DNA from: Algoriphagus antarcticus
Lineage (GTDB): Bacteria > Bacteroidota > Bacteroidia > Cytophagales > Cyclobacteriaceae
Direction of reading: 5' to 3'
Assembly (NCBI RefSeq): GCF_002150685.1
Contig: NZ_MSSW01000010.1
Location: 1 to 64,000, forward strand
Length of the DNA: 64,000 bases
Shown: positions 32,404-42,828 of the stretch, piece after piece
Numbering within the stretch: position 1 is the first letter of the stretch
How the letters are laid out: each line of letters opens with the position of its first letter
The notes under the pieces: model-generated
Told to the model about the DNA's origin: nothing
Databases searched by the model: none
What the model saw: only the letters and a program-made list of their open reading frames with translations
Program-made: the position numbers and the translations under genes

Positions 32404-34839
32404 ATGAAAATAAGTGCTACTAAAATTTTTGCTTTAGTTATGTTCCTCGGGTTTTTCTGGACGGAAGTATCGGCTCAAAGCACTTATCAATCTCCTCCCA
32501 AATCAATTGCTGACTTGGTGAATGCTCCGAATACACCTTCAGTGAGATTTAGTAAAAATGGTGATTGGATGCTGATGATGGAGAGGGCAGACAATCCAAG
32601 TATTGAGATGCTCTCTCAGCCCGAATTGAAGATTGCAGGGATGAGAATAAATCCTGCCACATCTGGACCAAGCCGTGAGATAGGTATTGAAAATATCAAA
32701 ATCAAGAAAACCCAATCAGGGGAGGAAATTCAGATTACAGGACTACCATCTCAGCCAAGCATGGGGGGAATGAGTCTTTCGCATGATGAGAAATATATGG
32801 CATTCACTCAGACAGAAGCTGATGGAATTAGCCTGTGGCTGGTTGATTTGAATACTTACTCAGCCAAAAAACTGACTGATAAAATTGTAAATGATGTCTA
32901 TGGCAATTCGATTCTATGGACACCAGACAATAAGCTTCTGGTAAAAGCAGTTAATCCCAATCGTGGTGCTATTCCTATAAAACCTTCAGCTCCATCCGGT
33001 CCTATTATTCAAGAAACCACCGGAGACGCAGCGCCTAGCAGGACATATCAAGATTTGCTGGAGAATTCATATGATGAAACGCTTTTTGCCTATTTTATGG
33101 ATTCTCAGTTGATGGAAATTGATTTGGATGGGAACAAAAAACCAATTGGCCCGACTGGAATGATTAAGTCAATGGATCTTTCTCCTGATGGAAGCTATTT
33201 GATTGTTGACTTGATCAAGAAGCCATTTTCTTATTTGGTGCCAGCCAGCAGATTTCCATATGATGTAGAAATCTGGTCAAAAGACGGAAAGAAAATAAAA
33301 GAGTTGGCACAAATTCCTTTGGATGAAAATAGACCTACAGGTTTTGATGCTACTGTTACCGGGCCACGATATATCAGCTGGAGAGCGGATAAGCCAGCTG
33401 TTCTTTATTGGGTAGAAGCGCAAGACGGGGGAGATGCCCGTGTGGAGATGGAAGAGCGCGAGATAGTGTACACCTTGGCAGCGCCTTTTGCAGGAACAAA
33501 GCAAAAATTGGCAACTTCCGCTTACAGATTTGCGGGTATAGATTGGTCAGATGATTCATTTGCTATCATGAGCGAGCGCTGGTCGAGTAGCAGAAAAGAT
33601 ATGAGATCTGTTATCAATCCATCCGATCCTTCACAAGCTAAGCAGGTAATCATAGATCGTTCATCTGACGACCTGTACAATGATCCAGGTGATCCAGTAC
33701 TGGTGGAAAATGAATTTGGTGAAAATGAATTGCTAAGAAAAGGTGACTTAGTATATATGACAAGTCCGGGTGGTTCACCTGAGGGAAATATGCCTTATTT
33801 GTCCACTTTTAATATAAAGAATAAAGAAGAAAATATTCTGTGGAGATCACAGGCACCGTATTATGAGCGGGTAGCCAAAGTCTTAAATGATGATGCTTCA
33901 GAGTTTATTACAATCAAAGAAAGTACAGATATTCAGCCAAATTATTGGCTGGTAAACACTAAAAAGAGAATAGCTCCTCAACAAATTACCTATTTTGAAA
34001 ATCCTTATGAGTCCATTAAAGGCATTCAAAAGCAATTGGTTACTTATGAAAGAAATGACGGATTGAATCTCTCGGCAGTGATTTATACTCCTGAGGGTTT
34101 TGAACCCGGAAAAGATGCTCCATTACCGGTATTAATGTGGGCGTACCCTAGAGAATACAAATCAAAAGAGGTGGCTTCTCAAGTTAGGGGTTCACAATAT
34201 GCCTTTACCCGGGTGAGTTCAGGTTCTCCGCTTTTCTGGGTGACTCGAGGCTATGCCATCATGGATAGAACTGAAATGCCGATAGTAGGAGAAGGGGATA
34301 AAGAACCAAATGACTATTTCATCGATCAGCTAGTAGCCAATGCCGAGGCAGCAATTGATGAGATTGTAGAGTTGGGAATTGGAGATCGCAATAGAATCGC
34401 TGTGGGTGGCCACTCTTATGGAGCTTTCATGACGGCTAATCTACTTTCCCATACCAATCTATTTGCCGCGGGAATTGCAAGAAGTGGGGCGTACAACAGA
34501 ACTTTGACTCCTTTCGGGTTTCAGTATGAGCAGAGAACCTATTGGGAAGCACCAGAAGTTTACTTCAATATGTCTCCATTCTCCTTTGCACATAAAGTGG
34601 AAACTCCAATCCTGTTACTTCACGGACAGGCAGACAATAACTCGGGCACTTTTCCTATTCAATCTGAGCGATACTATAATGCACTCAAAGGACATGGTGC
34701 AACTGCAAGATTAGTGTTTCTGCCAAATGAGAGTCATGGTTATGCAGCGAAAGAGTCTATTAACCATATGTTATGGGAAATGGATAACTGGCTGGAGAAA
34801 TATGTTAAGAATAAAAATGAGCTAGAAAGGGCTAAATAG
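32404..34839 (+). CDS. S9-family (prolyl oligopeptidase-like) secreted peptidase
   Basis: An 811-residue serine peptidase with a signal peptide (hydrophobic 8-20, cleavage near VSAQS). An N-terminal seven-bladed propeller (about 40-540, with WTPDNKLL and SLSHDEKYMAFTQ blades) restricts access to a C-terminal alpha/beta-hydrolase domain. The catalytic triad is visible: Ser671 in GGHSYGAF, Asp744 in HGQADNNSG and His778 in ESHGY. It resembles the glutamyl-endopeptidase-like S9 branch. It probably degrades peptides in the periplasm. It has its own terminator at 34859. A second, shorter S9 enzyme is at 40698. Confidence 0.93.
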   Translation: MKISATKIFALVMFLGFFWTEVSAQSTYQSPPKSIADLVNAPNTPSVRFSKNGDWMLMMERADNPSIEMLSQPELKIAGMRINPATSGPSREIGIENIKIKKTQSGEEIQITGLPSQPSMGGMSLSHDEKYMAFTQTEADGISLWLVDLNTYSAKKLTDKIVNDVYGNSILWTPDNKLLVKAVNPNRGAIPIKPSAPSGPIIQETTGDAAPSRTYQDLLENSYDETLFAYFMDSQLMEIDLDGNKKPIGPTGMIKSMDLSPDGSYLIVDLIKKPFSYLVPASRFPYDVEIWSKDGKKIKELAQIPLDENRPTGFDATVTGPRYISWRADKPAVLYWVEAQDGGDARVEMEEREIVYTLAAPFAGTKQKLATSAYRFAGIDWSDDSFAIMSERWSSSRKDMRSVINPSDPSQAKQVIIDRSSDDLYNDPGDPVLVENEFGENELLRKGDLVYMTSPGGSPEGNMPYLSTFNIKNKEENILWRSQAPYYERVAKVLNDDASEFITIKESTDIQPNYWLVNTKKRIAPQQITYFENPYESIKGIQKQLVTYERNDGLNLSAVIYTPEGFEPGKDAPLPVLMWAYPREYKSKEVASQVRGSQYAFTRVSSGSPLFWVTRGYAIMDRTEMPIVGEGDKEPNDYFIDQLVANAEAAIDEIVELGIGDRNRIAVGGHSYGAFMTANLLSHTNLFAAGIARSGAYNRTLTPFGFQYEQRTYWEAPEVYFNMSPFSFAHKVETPILLLHGQADNNSGTFPIQSERYYNALKGHGATARLVFLPNESHGYAAKESINHMLWEMDNWLEKYVKNKNELERAK

Positions 34840-34858
34840 ACTTATTAACAAATAGAAA

Positions 34859-34897
34859 ATACCCTTCTTGATATATGATTCAGGAAGGGTGTTTTTA
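34859..34897 (+). terminator. Intrinsic terminator after the S9 peptidase gene
   Basis: ACCCTTC and GAAGGGT form the core of a stem, extended by inner pairs, and are followed by GTTTTTATT, 20 bases after the stop codon. Confidence 0.75.
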
Positions 34898-35267
34898 TTC
34901 CACATGCTCAATCTTAAGCTTAGTTTTAGCACTTATTTTTTGAACATAATTCCCGATTTAGGGTTGTATTTTTATTTAAACGGCATATCATTTTTATGAT
35001 TATTGGATTATTTTTAGGACCTATTTGAAAACAATTCATCAATTCATCTTATTACAGGGGTAAATAAACCTGTAAATTCTGAAAAAAAGTGTGAATTATT
35101 TAAAAGTATAAAAAAGTAGTTTTACTAAAAAAGTAAGGTAAAAACTTATATTAAGTGCTCACCGTAATTCATGGTATCCTAATAAAAACCTAGATTCGGT
35201 AGTAAATAATTTAAGATTAAGCAGCCTCACATGGGGGTTGTTATTTGTGAATAATCAATTAAAACTT
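34898..35267. other. AT-rich leader of the first SusCD operon
   Basis: About 370 bases, very AT-rich, with no gene. The promoter of the SusC gene should lie here; I could not assign it. An in-frame TTG start at 35238 exists, but the signal peptide begins at 35268. Confidence 0.45.
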
Positions 35268-38200
35268 ATGAAGAAAACATTACTTAGTTTAATCTTTGGG
35301 TTACTGGTAAGTGTCTCAGCTTTTGCTCAAAGCAAAACAGTGACAGGGAAGCTAGTTTCAGCCCAAGATCCAGAAGGACTCATAGGAGTCAGCGTTTTGG
35401 TAAAGGGTACTACCATAGGAGTAGTATCTGATCTTGACGGTACCTATTCTGTAGAAGTACCAGAGGGTTCCACCACTTTAGTGTTTAGTTACATTGGCTT
35501 TCGTTCCCATGAAGAAGTAATCGGGAATAGGTCTGTAGTGGATGTGACTATGGAGGCAGATTTACAGAACCTAGATGAAGTAATCATTACTGCCTATGGT
35601 ACAGCCGACAAAGGAAACTTTACCGGTGCAGCAGTGGCTATCAAAGCGGATCAAATCGCAAATCGTCCGATTAACAATGTGGCGAATGCACTAGAAGGTC
35701 AAGCTGCGGGTGTGATCACCACCTCAGCAAGTGGACAGCCTGGATCTACTCCAGCCGTCCGAATCCGAGGTATTGGTTCGGTGAACTCTTCCAGCTCGCC
35801 GCTTTACGTGGTGGATGGAGTTCCTTATGACGCGGCGATTGGAAACTTGAATCCAGATGATATCGAAGACATCACGATTTTGAAAGATGCCTCTTCTGCG
35901 GCACTTTACGGGTCTAGAGCTGCCAACGGTGTGATCATGATCACCACTAAAAAAGGAAGAAAAAGTAAGCCAACTTTCAATTTGAAAGTTCAGCAAGGTG
36001 TTGCGAGCAGAGCACTTCCTGAGTATGATCGGGTAAATGCAGAGCAATATTATCCATTGACTTGGGAGTCCCTACGAAATGGTAGATTAACACAAGGTGC
36101 TGAGCCAGGTGTTGCGAACCAATTCGCAAGTACAAACCTGATTCCTACGCTTGGATACAATGTCTATAATGTCCCAAATGATCAAATAGTAGGTACTGAT
36201 GGTCTACTGAATCCAAATGCGGTAAACAATTTCGTAGGAACCGATTGGTTTGACGAATTGCAGCGAACAGGTAATAGATCAGAATACAATCTTAGTTATT
36301 CCGGTGCTGATGAGACTACTGATTATTATGCTTCATTTGGCTATTTAGACGAAAAGGGCTTTATCCTTAATTCAGATTTTGAAAGATTCTCCGGTCGATT
36401 AAATATGAATACCTCTCCAACTAAATGGTTGAAAACCGGAATCAATCTCTCTGCCACACTATCCGAGGGAAATAATGCTAGAGACGGTGGAAGTAACAGC
36501 TTTGTGAACCCATTCTTTACGGCAAGGTCGGTAGGACCGATTTATCCTGTATTTGCACAGAATATGCAGACTGGTGGATTTATTCTTGACGAATTTGGAA
36601 ATCAAATCTATGATACTGGTGACTTGGTGAACTTAGGACTTCCGTTTAGAGGAGCAGGCTCCTTCCCGGGCCGTCACGTGGTTCAAGAAACGATCCTCAA
36701 TGTTGATTCTTTTGACCGAGACGTAATCAGTGCTAGAGCTTATGCTGAAGTTTCATTCTTGAAGCATTTCACTGCAAGAACAAACATCGCTCAAGATATG
36801 ACCTCGCTCTTAAACCTTGGCTATGATAATACTATCGTAGGTGATGGTGCACCAGCTGGCAGAACCAGACGAGAGAATATCCGAATCAACAGTTTGACTT
36901 TCAATCAGATCGTCTCTTACACCAACACGATAAGAGAGAAGCATTTTATCGACGCTTTGGTGGGACATGAGAATTATGACTTTACCAGAACCGTACAATT
37001 TATCTCCAAGCAAGATCAGATTCTAGCAGGAAATATTGAGCCGGACAACTTTGTGACGATCAACTCGGCATCAGGTAGAACTGACAAGGATAAAATTGAG
37101 TCGTATTTCTCGAGATTGAATTATGTATATGATGATAAGTATTCGTTTTCTGCTTCTATCCGAACTGACGGTTCTTCCCGATTCTTTGAAGATGTTCGTT
37201 GGGGAACATTCTGGTCAGTAGGTGCTGCATGGAATATTGACAAGGAGAATTTCTTTAACTTTGATTTCATCGATATGCTAAAGCTTAGAGCTTCTTATGG
37301 TGAGGTAGGTAACAATGCCATCCAAAATTCTGGTGGAGGACAAAGCTATTATCCGTATCAAGCGCTTTATGATTTAGGTTTCAACAATGCTTCCGAACCT
37401 GGAATTCTGCAGGCAAGTTTAGCTGCCAGAGATTTGCTTTGGGAGTCAAATAACACCTATGATTTTGGATTGGATTTTGCCTTTGGTAAGCGATTCTCCG
37501 GATCAGTAGAGTATTTCTACAGAGATTCTAAGAACTTACTATTTGATGTTCCGCTTTCGTTGACAACTGGTTTGGAAAGCAGATTTCAGAATATTGGTAC
37601 CATGTCAAACCAAGGTATTGAATTTAGTATTCAAGGGGAGGTTATCCGTACCAACGATTTCACTTGGACTTCCAGCTTGAACATATCTACCTTCAGCAAC
37701 GAGTTTAAGAAACTTCCATTTGAAGAGCAGATCAACGGAACCAAGAAATTTGTAGTAGGTAGGTCAATCTATGATTTCTGGTTGAGAGACTGGATAGGTG
37801 TAGACCCTGAGACTGGTGAAGGACTTTACAGAGCAGAGGAATATGATGCAGATGATGATGCTACCAAGATTGTAGGATCAGATACTTTGACAACCAACTT
37901 CCAAAATGCACGGTTCCACTTTGCAGGCCAGTCAATCCCGGATTTCTTTGGTGGTTGGAATAACAGCTTCAGCTACAAAGGTTTTACTTTAAGTGCGCTA
38001 GTTTCCTTCTCAGTAGGTGGTGATTTCTACGATGGCATTTATTCCGGCTTGATGTCTGCTGATCCTGATGGAGGGGCTTTGCATACAGATATCTTGAATA
38101 GATGGCAAAAGCCAGGTGATATAACGAGTGTACCTAAAATGGATAATATCGCGTCTAATAACACGAACGTAGGCTCAGATCGTTGGCTTACAGATGGTTC

Positions 38201-38420
38201 TTGGTTAAACTTTAGATCAATTAATTTGAGCTATAATTTTCCTAGAGAACTGCTTCAGAGAACGAAATTACGTGGAGCTTCTGTTTACTTGGCAGGTGAA
38301 AACCTTGGCTGGTTATCTTCCAGAAAGGGAATGTTTGTTTCTGAAAGTTTCCAGGGAACTTCCTCTAACACATTTACGCCGGCGCGTACTTTCACGTTAG
38401 GTCTAAATGTCAACTTCTAA
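35268..38420 (+). CDS. SusC/RagA-type TonB-dependent outer-membrane transporter
   Basis: A 1050-residue outer-membrane transporter. The signal peptide (MKKTLLSLIFGLLVSVSAFA) is followed by a carboxypeptidase-regulatory-like domain (about 22-105), the TonB plug (about 110-220, with SSPLYVVDGVPYD and SRAANGVIMITTKKG), and the beta-barrel ending in FTLGLNVNF with a C-terminal Phe. With the SusD protein that starts 12 bases after it, it should import an oligosaccharide, peptide or other large nutrient using TonB energy. No glycoside hydrolase, sulfatase or FecR/ECF gene lies next to it, so the substrate cannot be predicted. Confidence 0.95.
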   Translation: MKKTLLSLIFGLLVSVSAFAQSKTVTGKLVSAQDPEGLIGVSVLVKGTTIGVVSDLDGTYSVEVPEGSTTLVFSYIGFRSHEEVIGNRSVVDVTMEADLQNLDEVIITAYGTADKGNFTGAAVAIKADQIANRPINNVANALEGQAAGVITTSASGQPGSTPAVRIRGIGSVNSSSSPLYVVDGVPYDAAIGNLNPDDIEDITILKDASSAALYGSRAANGVIMITTKKGRKSKPTFNLKVQQGVASRALPEYDRVNAEQYYPLTWESLRNGRLTQGAEPGVANQFASTNLIPTLGYNVYNVPNDQIVGTDGLLNPNAVNNFVGTDWFDELQRTGNRSEYNLSYSGADETTDYYASFGYLDEKGFILNSDFERFSGRLNMNTSPTKWLKTGINLSATLSEGNNARDGGSNSFVNPFFTARSVGPIYPVFAQNMQTGGFILDEFGNQIYDTGDLVNLGLPFRGAGSFPGRHVVQETILNVDSFDRDVISARAYAEVSFLKHFTARTNIAQDMTSLLNLGYDNTIVGDGAPAGRTRRENIRINSLTFNQIVSYTNTIREKHFIDALVGHENYDFTRTVQFISKQDQILAGNIEPDNFVTINSASGRTDKDKIESYFSRLNYVYDDKYSFSASIRTDGSSRFFEDVRWGTFWSVGAAWNIDKENFFNFDFIDMLKLRASYGEVGNNAIQNSGGGQSYYPYQALYDLGFNNASEPGILQASLAARDLLWESNNTYDFGLDFAFGKRFSGSVEYFYRDSKNLLFDVPLSLTTGLESRFQNIGTMSNQGIEFSIQGEVIRTNDFTWTSSLNISTFSNEFKKLPFEEQINGTKKFVVGRSIYDFWLRDWIGVDPETGEGLYRAEEYDADDDATKIVGSDTLTTNFQNARFHFAGQSIPDFFGGWNNSFSYKGFTLSALVSFSVGGDFYDGIYSGLMSADPDGGALHTDILNRWQKPGDITSVPKMDNIASNNTNVGSDRWLTDGSWLNFRSINLSYNFPRELLQRTKLRGASVYLAGENLGWLSSRKGMFVSESFQGTSSNTFTPARTFTLGLNVNF

Positions 38421-38432
38421 TCTGAACGACTT

Positions 38433-39923
38433 ATGAAAAAGATATTAAATAAAATAGCAATACTAGCTCTGGTTATGAGCTTTGGTTGCGCAGATGATTA
38501 CCTAGATACAGCACCAACAGATGCCGTATCAGAATTGGCGGTGTTCTCGACAACACAAAATGCATTTTCTGCATTGAATGGTATACATAGATCACTTTTC
38601 ATCAGATACGATAGCCAGGGTCAGCCTGGAGAGGGTGGTGTAATGATCATGAGAGAAGTCCTAGCAGAAGATGTGGTTATGACTGGTATTGCCAATAGCT
38701 GGTTTGTAGGAACCACAAGATGGTTAACTCACCGAAATGAAAATGCGGGTGATGTTCGTTTTGTTTGGAGATTTTATTACAAGGTTATTGGAAACGCCAA
38801 TTTGCTGATCGCAAATATTGATAATGCCGTAGGGCCTCAGACTCAAAAGGATGAGATCAAGGGTCAAGCTTTAGCTTATAGAGCTTGGGCTCATTTCAAC
38901 TTGGTTCAGCTTTTTGGTGAGCGATACAAAATGGGTGGAGGTAACACTCAGTTAGGTGTGCCTATCGTATTGGAACCAATCACTGAAGGTGGAGCTAGAA
39001 ATACAGTCGAAGAAGTCTACACTCAGGTCAATACAGATATCGATGAAGCTATTGCGCTTCTTGATGACGCCAGAAATGCAAAATCTCACATTAATATCAA
39101 TGTAGCGAAGGGAATCAAAGCTAGAATTGCACTAACCCAAGGCAACTGGGCTACTGCGGCAACTCTTGCAAAAGAAGCTCGCGCTGGATTTGAATTGATG
39201 AGCGCTAGCCAGCTTTATGATGGATTTAATGATGTATCCAATCCAGAGTGGATCTGGGGAAGTCAGCAAATTGATGACCAGGGTACATTCTTCGCTTCCT
39301 ACTTTGCTTACATGTCAGTGAATTTTAGCTCTACTAATATTCGTGGTAATCCTAAGGCGATCAACAGGCTGCTTTTCGATAAAATCACGGCTACAGATGC
39401 TCGAAAGGGACTTTGGGATCCTAATGCTGCGAATGCTACGTTGAGAGATCCTTTCATTGACCAGGTTACTTTGAGCAACTTTGCGAAAAGAAATTTCATG
39501 AATCGTAAATTCGTTGCACAAGCAAATGCTTCTTCTGTAGGTGACGTTCCTTACATGAGAACTTCGGAAATGTATGTATTGGAAGCGGAGGCATTGGCCC
39601 GTGGCGGAAATGCTTCAGGAGCAGCTGGAGTATTGTTTGAATTTGCTTCACAAAGAGATCCCGAATATGTTTTGTCTACCAATACAGGGGCTGCGTTGAT
39701 CGAGGAGATCATGACGCAGAGAAGAATCGAGCTTTGGGGTGAAGGATTTAGATTCTATGACTTGAAAAGACTTGATCTTCCTTTGGATAGAACTGGCTCA
39801 AACCATGTTGAAGCTGTAATTTCCGGTAAACTCACGGAGCCTGCCGGTACAATCAACTGGCAGTGGCAAATTCCAATTGCTGAGCTAAATGCAAATGATC
39901 TAATGGTTCAAAACCCATCTTAA
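38433..39923 (+). CDS. SusD/RagB-type nutrient-binding lipoprotein
   Basis: A 496-residue surface lipoprotein (LALVMSFGC, Cys19) paired with the SusC protein upstream, twelve bases away. Its alpha-helical TPR-like fold shows in blocks such as KGQALAYRAWAHFNLVQLFG (about 150-170) and MTQRRIELWGEGFRFYDLKR (about 428-447), both typical of SusD/RagB. It acts as the lid and initial binder of the transporter. The operon ends in a terminator at 39952. No other gene follows in the operon. Confidence 0.95.
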   Translation: MKKILNKIAILALVMSFGCADDYLDTAPTDAVSELAVFSTTQNAFSALNGIHRSLFIRYDSQGQPGEGGVMIMREVLAEDVVMTGIANSWFVGTTRWLTHRNENAGDVRFVWRFYYKVIGNANLLIANIDNAVGPQTQKDEIKGQALAYRAWAHFNLVQLFGERYKMGGGNTQLGVPIVLEPITEGGARNTVEEVYTQVNTDIDEAIALLDDARNAKSHININVAKGIKARIALTQGNWATAATLAKEARAGFELMSASQLYDGFNDVSNPEWIWGSQQIDDQGTFFASYFAYMSVNFSSTNIRGNPKAINRLLFDKITATDARKGLWDPNAANATLRDPFIDQVTLSNFAKRNFMNRKFVAQANASSVGDVPYMRTSEMYVLEAEALARGGNASGAAGVLFEFASQRDPEYVLSTNTGAALIEEIMTQRRIELWGEGFRFYDLKRLDLPLDRTGSNHVEAVISGKLTEPAGTINWQWQIPIAELNANDLMVQNPS

Positions 39924-39951
39924 TTCATAATCTAAATTTGGTTTGTAATAG

Positions 39952-39982
39952 AAAGCCCGGGGATATTTCCTCGGGCTTTTTT
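39952..39982 (+). terminator. Terminator of the first SusCD operon
   Basis: AAAGCCCG pairs with CGGGCTTT around a 12-base loop and is followed by a T run, about 30 bases after the SusD stop codon. Confidence 0.8.
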
Positions 39983-40050
39983 GTGAAATTCTATTCAACA
40001 CAGAGTAGTGGTAATGAAAGATTTTTCGTCCTTAAATCCCAATTCTAATG

Positions 40051-40135
40051 GATTTGAAATAGCACCAGAGGTGCTTTTGGTATGTAGCCCGAATATTCAA
40101 CACCTTTCTGGGTTTTGGCCGAAAAGACGCAAGTC
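40051..40135. repeat. AGCACC-AGA-GGTGCT dispersed element in a gene-free stretch
   Basis: GATTTGAAATAGCACCAGAG begins the element. AGCACC and GGTGCT (40061-40075) form a perfect hairpin, and TATGTAGCCC with TTCTGGGTTTTGGCC follows. A partial second copy (GACATGAAATAGCATCAGAG) is at 40245-40270. The region 39983-40297 has no gene. Confidence 0.5.
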
Positions 40136-40297
40136 GGAAAAATGAGAGTTCACTAGAACGTATGGGTAGTTATTTTTTCACTACATAGAAAACATAGTCA
40201 CATAGGATCAAATAGAAATATCTATTTAAACTATTGATTTCAATTGACATGAAATAGCATCAGAGGTTTCTTTCATTCCATTTTTTATCCCATGATC

Positions 40298-40687
40298 TCA
40301 TTCCTCATAAAACTCAATCGGCAAATCATCTGGATCAGCGATAAATGTGAATCGCTTTCCTGTGAATTCATCCACTCGAACTGGTTCAGCAGCTACCTCA
40401 TGTTCGTTTAAATGATAGATACATTCCTCCAGATTTTTCACTGAAAATGCCAAGTGCCTCAATCCAACTGCTTCTGGCCTGGATACACGATCCGGCGGTG
40501 AAGGAAAAGAGAACAGCTCAATAATATAATTCCCATTCAGACTCAAGTCTAACTTGTAAGATTTCCTTTCCTTACGATAAACTTCTCTGATTATCTCAAG
40601 TCCCAGAACCTCAGTATAGAATTTTTTGGAACGCCCATAATCCTTGCAGATGATAGCAATATGATGGATGTATTGTAATTGAATCAT
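40298..40687 (-). CDS. VOC-family (glyoxalase-like) protein
   Basis: A 129-residue vicinal-oxygen-chelate protein of the glyoxalase/dioxygenase fold. The N-terminal strand IHHIAIICKDYGRSKKFYTE holds the first likely metal ligand His, NYIIELFSF holds Glu, and VGLRHLAFSVKNLEECIYHL starts the second module with another His. The C-terminus, DPDDLPIEFYEE, is typical of the SMU1112c/YaeR-like branch. It is not a canonical GloA by length alone. It sits ten bases after the S9 peptidase gene on the same strand and may be co-transcribed with it. Confidence 0.88.
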   Translation of the reverse strand: MIQLQYIHHIAIICKDYGRSKKFYTEVLGLEIIREVYRKERKSYKLDLSLNGNYIIELFSFPSPPDRVSRPEAVGLRHLAFSVKNLEECIYHLNEHEVAAEPVRVDEFTGKRFTFIADPDDLPIEFYEE

Positions 40688-40697
40688 GCAAATCCCT

Positions 40698-42818
40698 TTA
40701 ATCCATCAAATATTTTTTGAGAAAATCAGCAGTAGCCTGATCCACTTTGATCATGTTTGACCACTTCATCCAATGATGTGTATCGCCAGGAATGAGAATG
40801 GATTGATAGGGTTTGCCCAATTCCTCAAATCTTCGGATCAAATCAGCAGTTTGACTTACGCTGACATTTCGATCATCGTCCGCATGAATAAAAAGTACTG
40901 GAGACGTCCAAGTTTCCAAATCTGCAATTGGCGAAGATTCCCACGCAATCTTTTTGGCTTTGTCTAAATCAGGAGCAACTTCATAAGTTTCTGGCAGATC
41001 ATATCGACCATCCAGATCATGAACTCCATGTATATCGACGCCAACTTTAAATAAATCTGAATCTCTTGCCAAAGCCAATGCAGTTAAATATCCTCCATAT
41101 GAGCCCCCGTAAATTCCGATTCGATCTGCATCGACTTGTGGAAGAGCTGCAAGGAATTCACCTCCTGATTTGATGTCTTGGTATTCTACTGCGCCTTGGT
41201 AATAGCCATTTGCAGGACGGTGGAATTCATAGCCATAACCAATGCCCAATCTGTAATTCACCGAAAGTACCACGAATCCAAGTTCGGCTAGATATTGATT
41301 CAGAGCATAAGTATTGGAGTAATAATCCATATAACTCCAACCCAAAAGCATCTGACGCTGAGGCCCACCATGGGCAAAGATGATTCCTGGCTTTTTATTC
41401 GGCCCACCTTCTTTTTCAAATAGCTGTCCATAGACCGTGGTGCCATCTGGAGCAGTGAACTTCACTTGCTTGGGGACTACAAGAGAAGCTTGAGGGAAAT
41501 CAGCTGGGATAATGGATTCTTGTAAAAGTTTGGTATTTGCTCCGTCATTCACTGCAATCAGGTGTGAGCGCTGTGCCGTAGCACTGAAATAGGCGGTTGC
41601 GCCTTCTTTCCCTATCCATACCGGGTATGCTTCGATTCCTTCGCCGCTTGTTTCCCAGGTTAATTGTTTGCTGGAAATGTCTATTGTGCCTATATGCCTA
41701 CGATCTAAATCCTGAGGTTGTGGGCCAGTATTTCCTGAGAAAATCAGCTTTGATTTATCTGAATTCATTTTAATTTGCTCCACCATATAATCACCAGGCG
41801 TGAGTAAAGTAGTTTTCCCTGAAGCTATGTCGAGAGAATACAAATGCTGCCAGCCATCTTCATAAGATTGGAAAACCAAATTACCATCTGCACTGAATGA
41901 GAAAAACGGATAAGCGTATGAACCTCTAAGCGTTTCGGGAGCTTTCCAGAGTTTTTTTGCAGTTCCGTCTGTAGCATCTGCAACCCAGATTTCCCACGGA
42001 GTATGTGTGGGTGCTAACACTGGGAAGGCTGCGCCTTTTCCACCTTGCAGTCTTATGAAAGCAATTTGATTTCCATCAGGCGACCATTGAGGTAGAGCAT
42101 CTCTGTGAAAGGAAGGGGCGATCCATTGGATGGAAGTTGAATCATCCCGATAAATCCCTACCAAAGAATGCGATCCACGGTTAGATACAAAAGCCAGTTT
42201 AGAACCATCAGGTGAATACTGAGCATAATTTACATTTCCCTTTACTTCAAAAAGCTGAGATGGATTAGAGGAACTTTCCATATCCACTGTCCATACTTGT
42301 CCTCCTTTGAGGTAGCCTAATTGATGAGGAGAGCCGACGAAAGGGTCATCTGCTTTGGTGATAGCTTCGGTTTTACCTTCGGCAAGATTGATTTTCCAGA
42401 TCTCGACTTTTGGGAGTTCAGGTAGGTTTTGCGCATTGACTGTGGAGGAAGAATTGCCGCCTCCATGATCTCCACCTCGCACGAATACCAACCATTTCCC
42501 GTCTGGAGTGAATTGCAAACTACTGATTTCCTGTCCGTCGTCTTCGTTGAATTCAGTAAGTTGTTTAGGTTCAAAAGTAGGGCCTTCTGCATAATAGATA
42601 TTCCGCTTTCCCTGTTCGTTCATCGCCCAGGCTAGTTTCTCGCCAGAGGGAGAGGAGGTGAGCTCCGAAGGAAAGCTAAACTTTCCGACTTGCTCCATGG
42701 TGAAGGATTGGGAGTGGAGATTGAAGGGTTGGAAGTAAATGGTGAAAAGAAGGAGGTAAATCGGAAAATGGGAGATCGTGTTTTGTTTGGCTAAAAATCT
42801 CATGGTTTTATTATTCAT
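40698..42818 (-). CDS. S9-family (dipeptidyl/acylaminoacyl-peptidase-like) secreted peptidase
   Basis: A 706-residue serine peptidase with an N-terminal hydrophobic export signal (about 14-35). A WD40-like/TolB-like beta-propeller (about 45-420) carries YSPDGSKLAFVS and WSPDGNQIAFIR blades. The C-terminal hydrolase domain has Ser573 in GIYGGSYGGYL, a conserved HGGPQ block before it, Asp in ADDDRNVSVSQ and His in GDTHHW near the end. It probably cleaves short peptides in the periplasm. The first codons contain two Met (1 and 6); I kept the first. It is followed closely by the VOC gene. Confidence 0.93.
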   Translation of the reverse strand: MNNKTMRFLAKQNTISHFPIYLLLFTIYFQPFNLHSQSFTMEQVGKFSFPSELTSSPSGEKLAWAMNEQGKRNIYYAEGPTFEPKQLTEFNEDDGQEISSLQFTPDGKWLVFVRGGDHGGGNSSSTVNAQNLPELPKVEIWKINLAEGKTEAITKADDPFVGSPHQLGYLKGGQVWTVDMESSSNPSQLFEVKGNVNYAQYSPDGSKLAFVSNRGSHSLVGIYRDDSTSIQWIAPSFHRDALPQWSPDGNQIAFIRLQGGKGAAFPVLAPTHTPWEIWVADATDGTAKKLWKAPETLRGSYAYPFFSFSADGNLVFQSYEDGWQHLYSLDIASGKTTLLTPGDYMVEQIKMNSDKSKLIFSGNTGPQPQDLDRRHIGTIDISSKQLTWETSGEGIEAYPVWIGKEGATAYFSATAQRSHLIAVNDGANTKLLQESIIPADFPQASLVVPKQVKFTAPDGTTVYGQLFEKEGGPNKKPGIIFAHGGPQRQMLLGWSYMDYYSNTYALNQYLAELGFVVLSVNYRLGIGYGYEFHRPANGYYQGAVEYQDIKSGGEFLAALPQVDADRIGIYGGSYGGYLTALALARDSDLFKVGVDIHGVHDLDGRYDLPETYEVAPDLDKAKKIAWESSPIADLETWTSPVLFIHADDDRNVSVSQTADLIRRFEELGKPYQSILIPGDTHHWMKWSNMIKVDQATADFLKKYLMD

Positions 42819-42828
42819 AGTGGGAGGA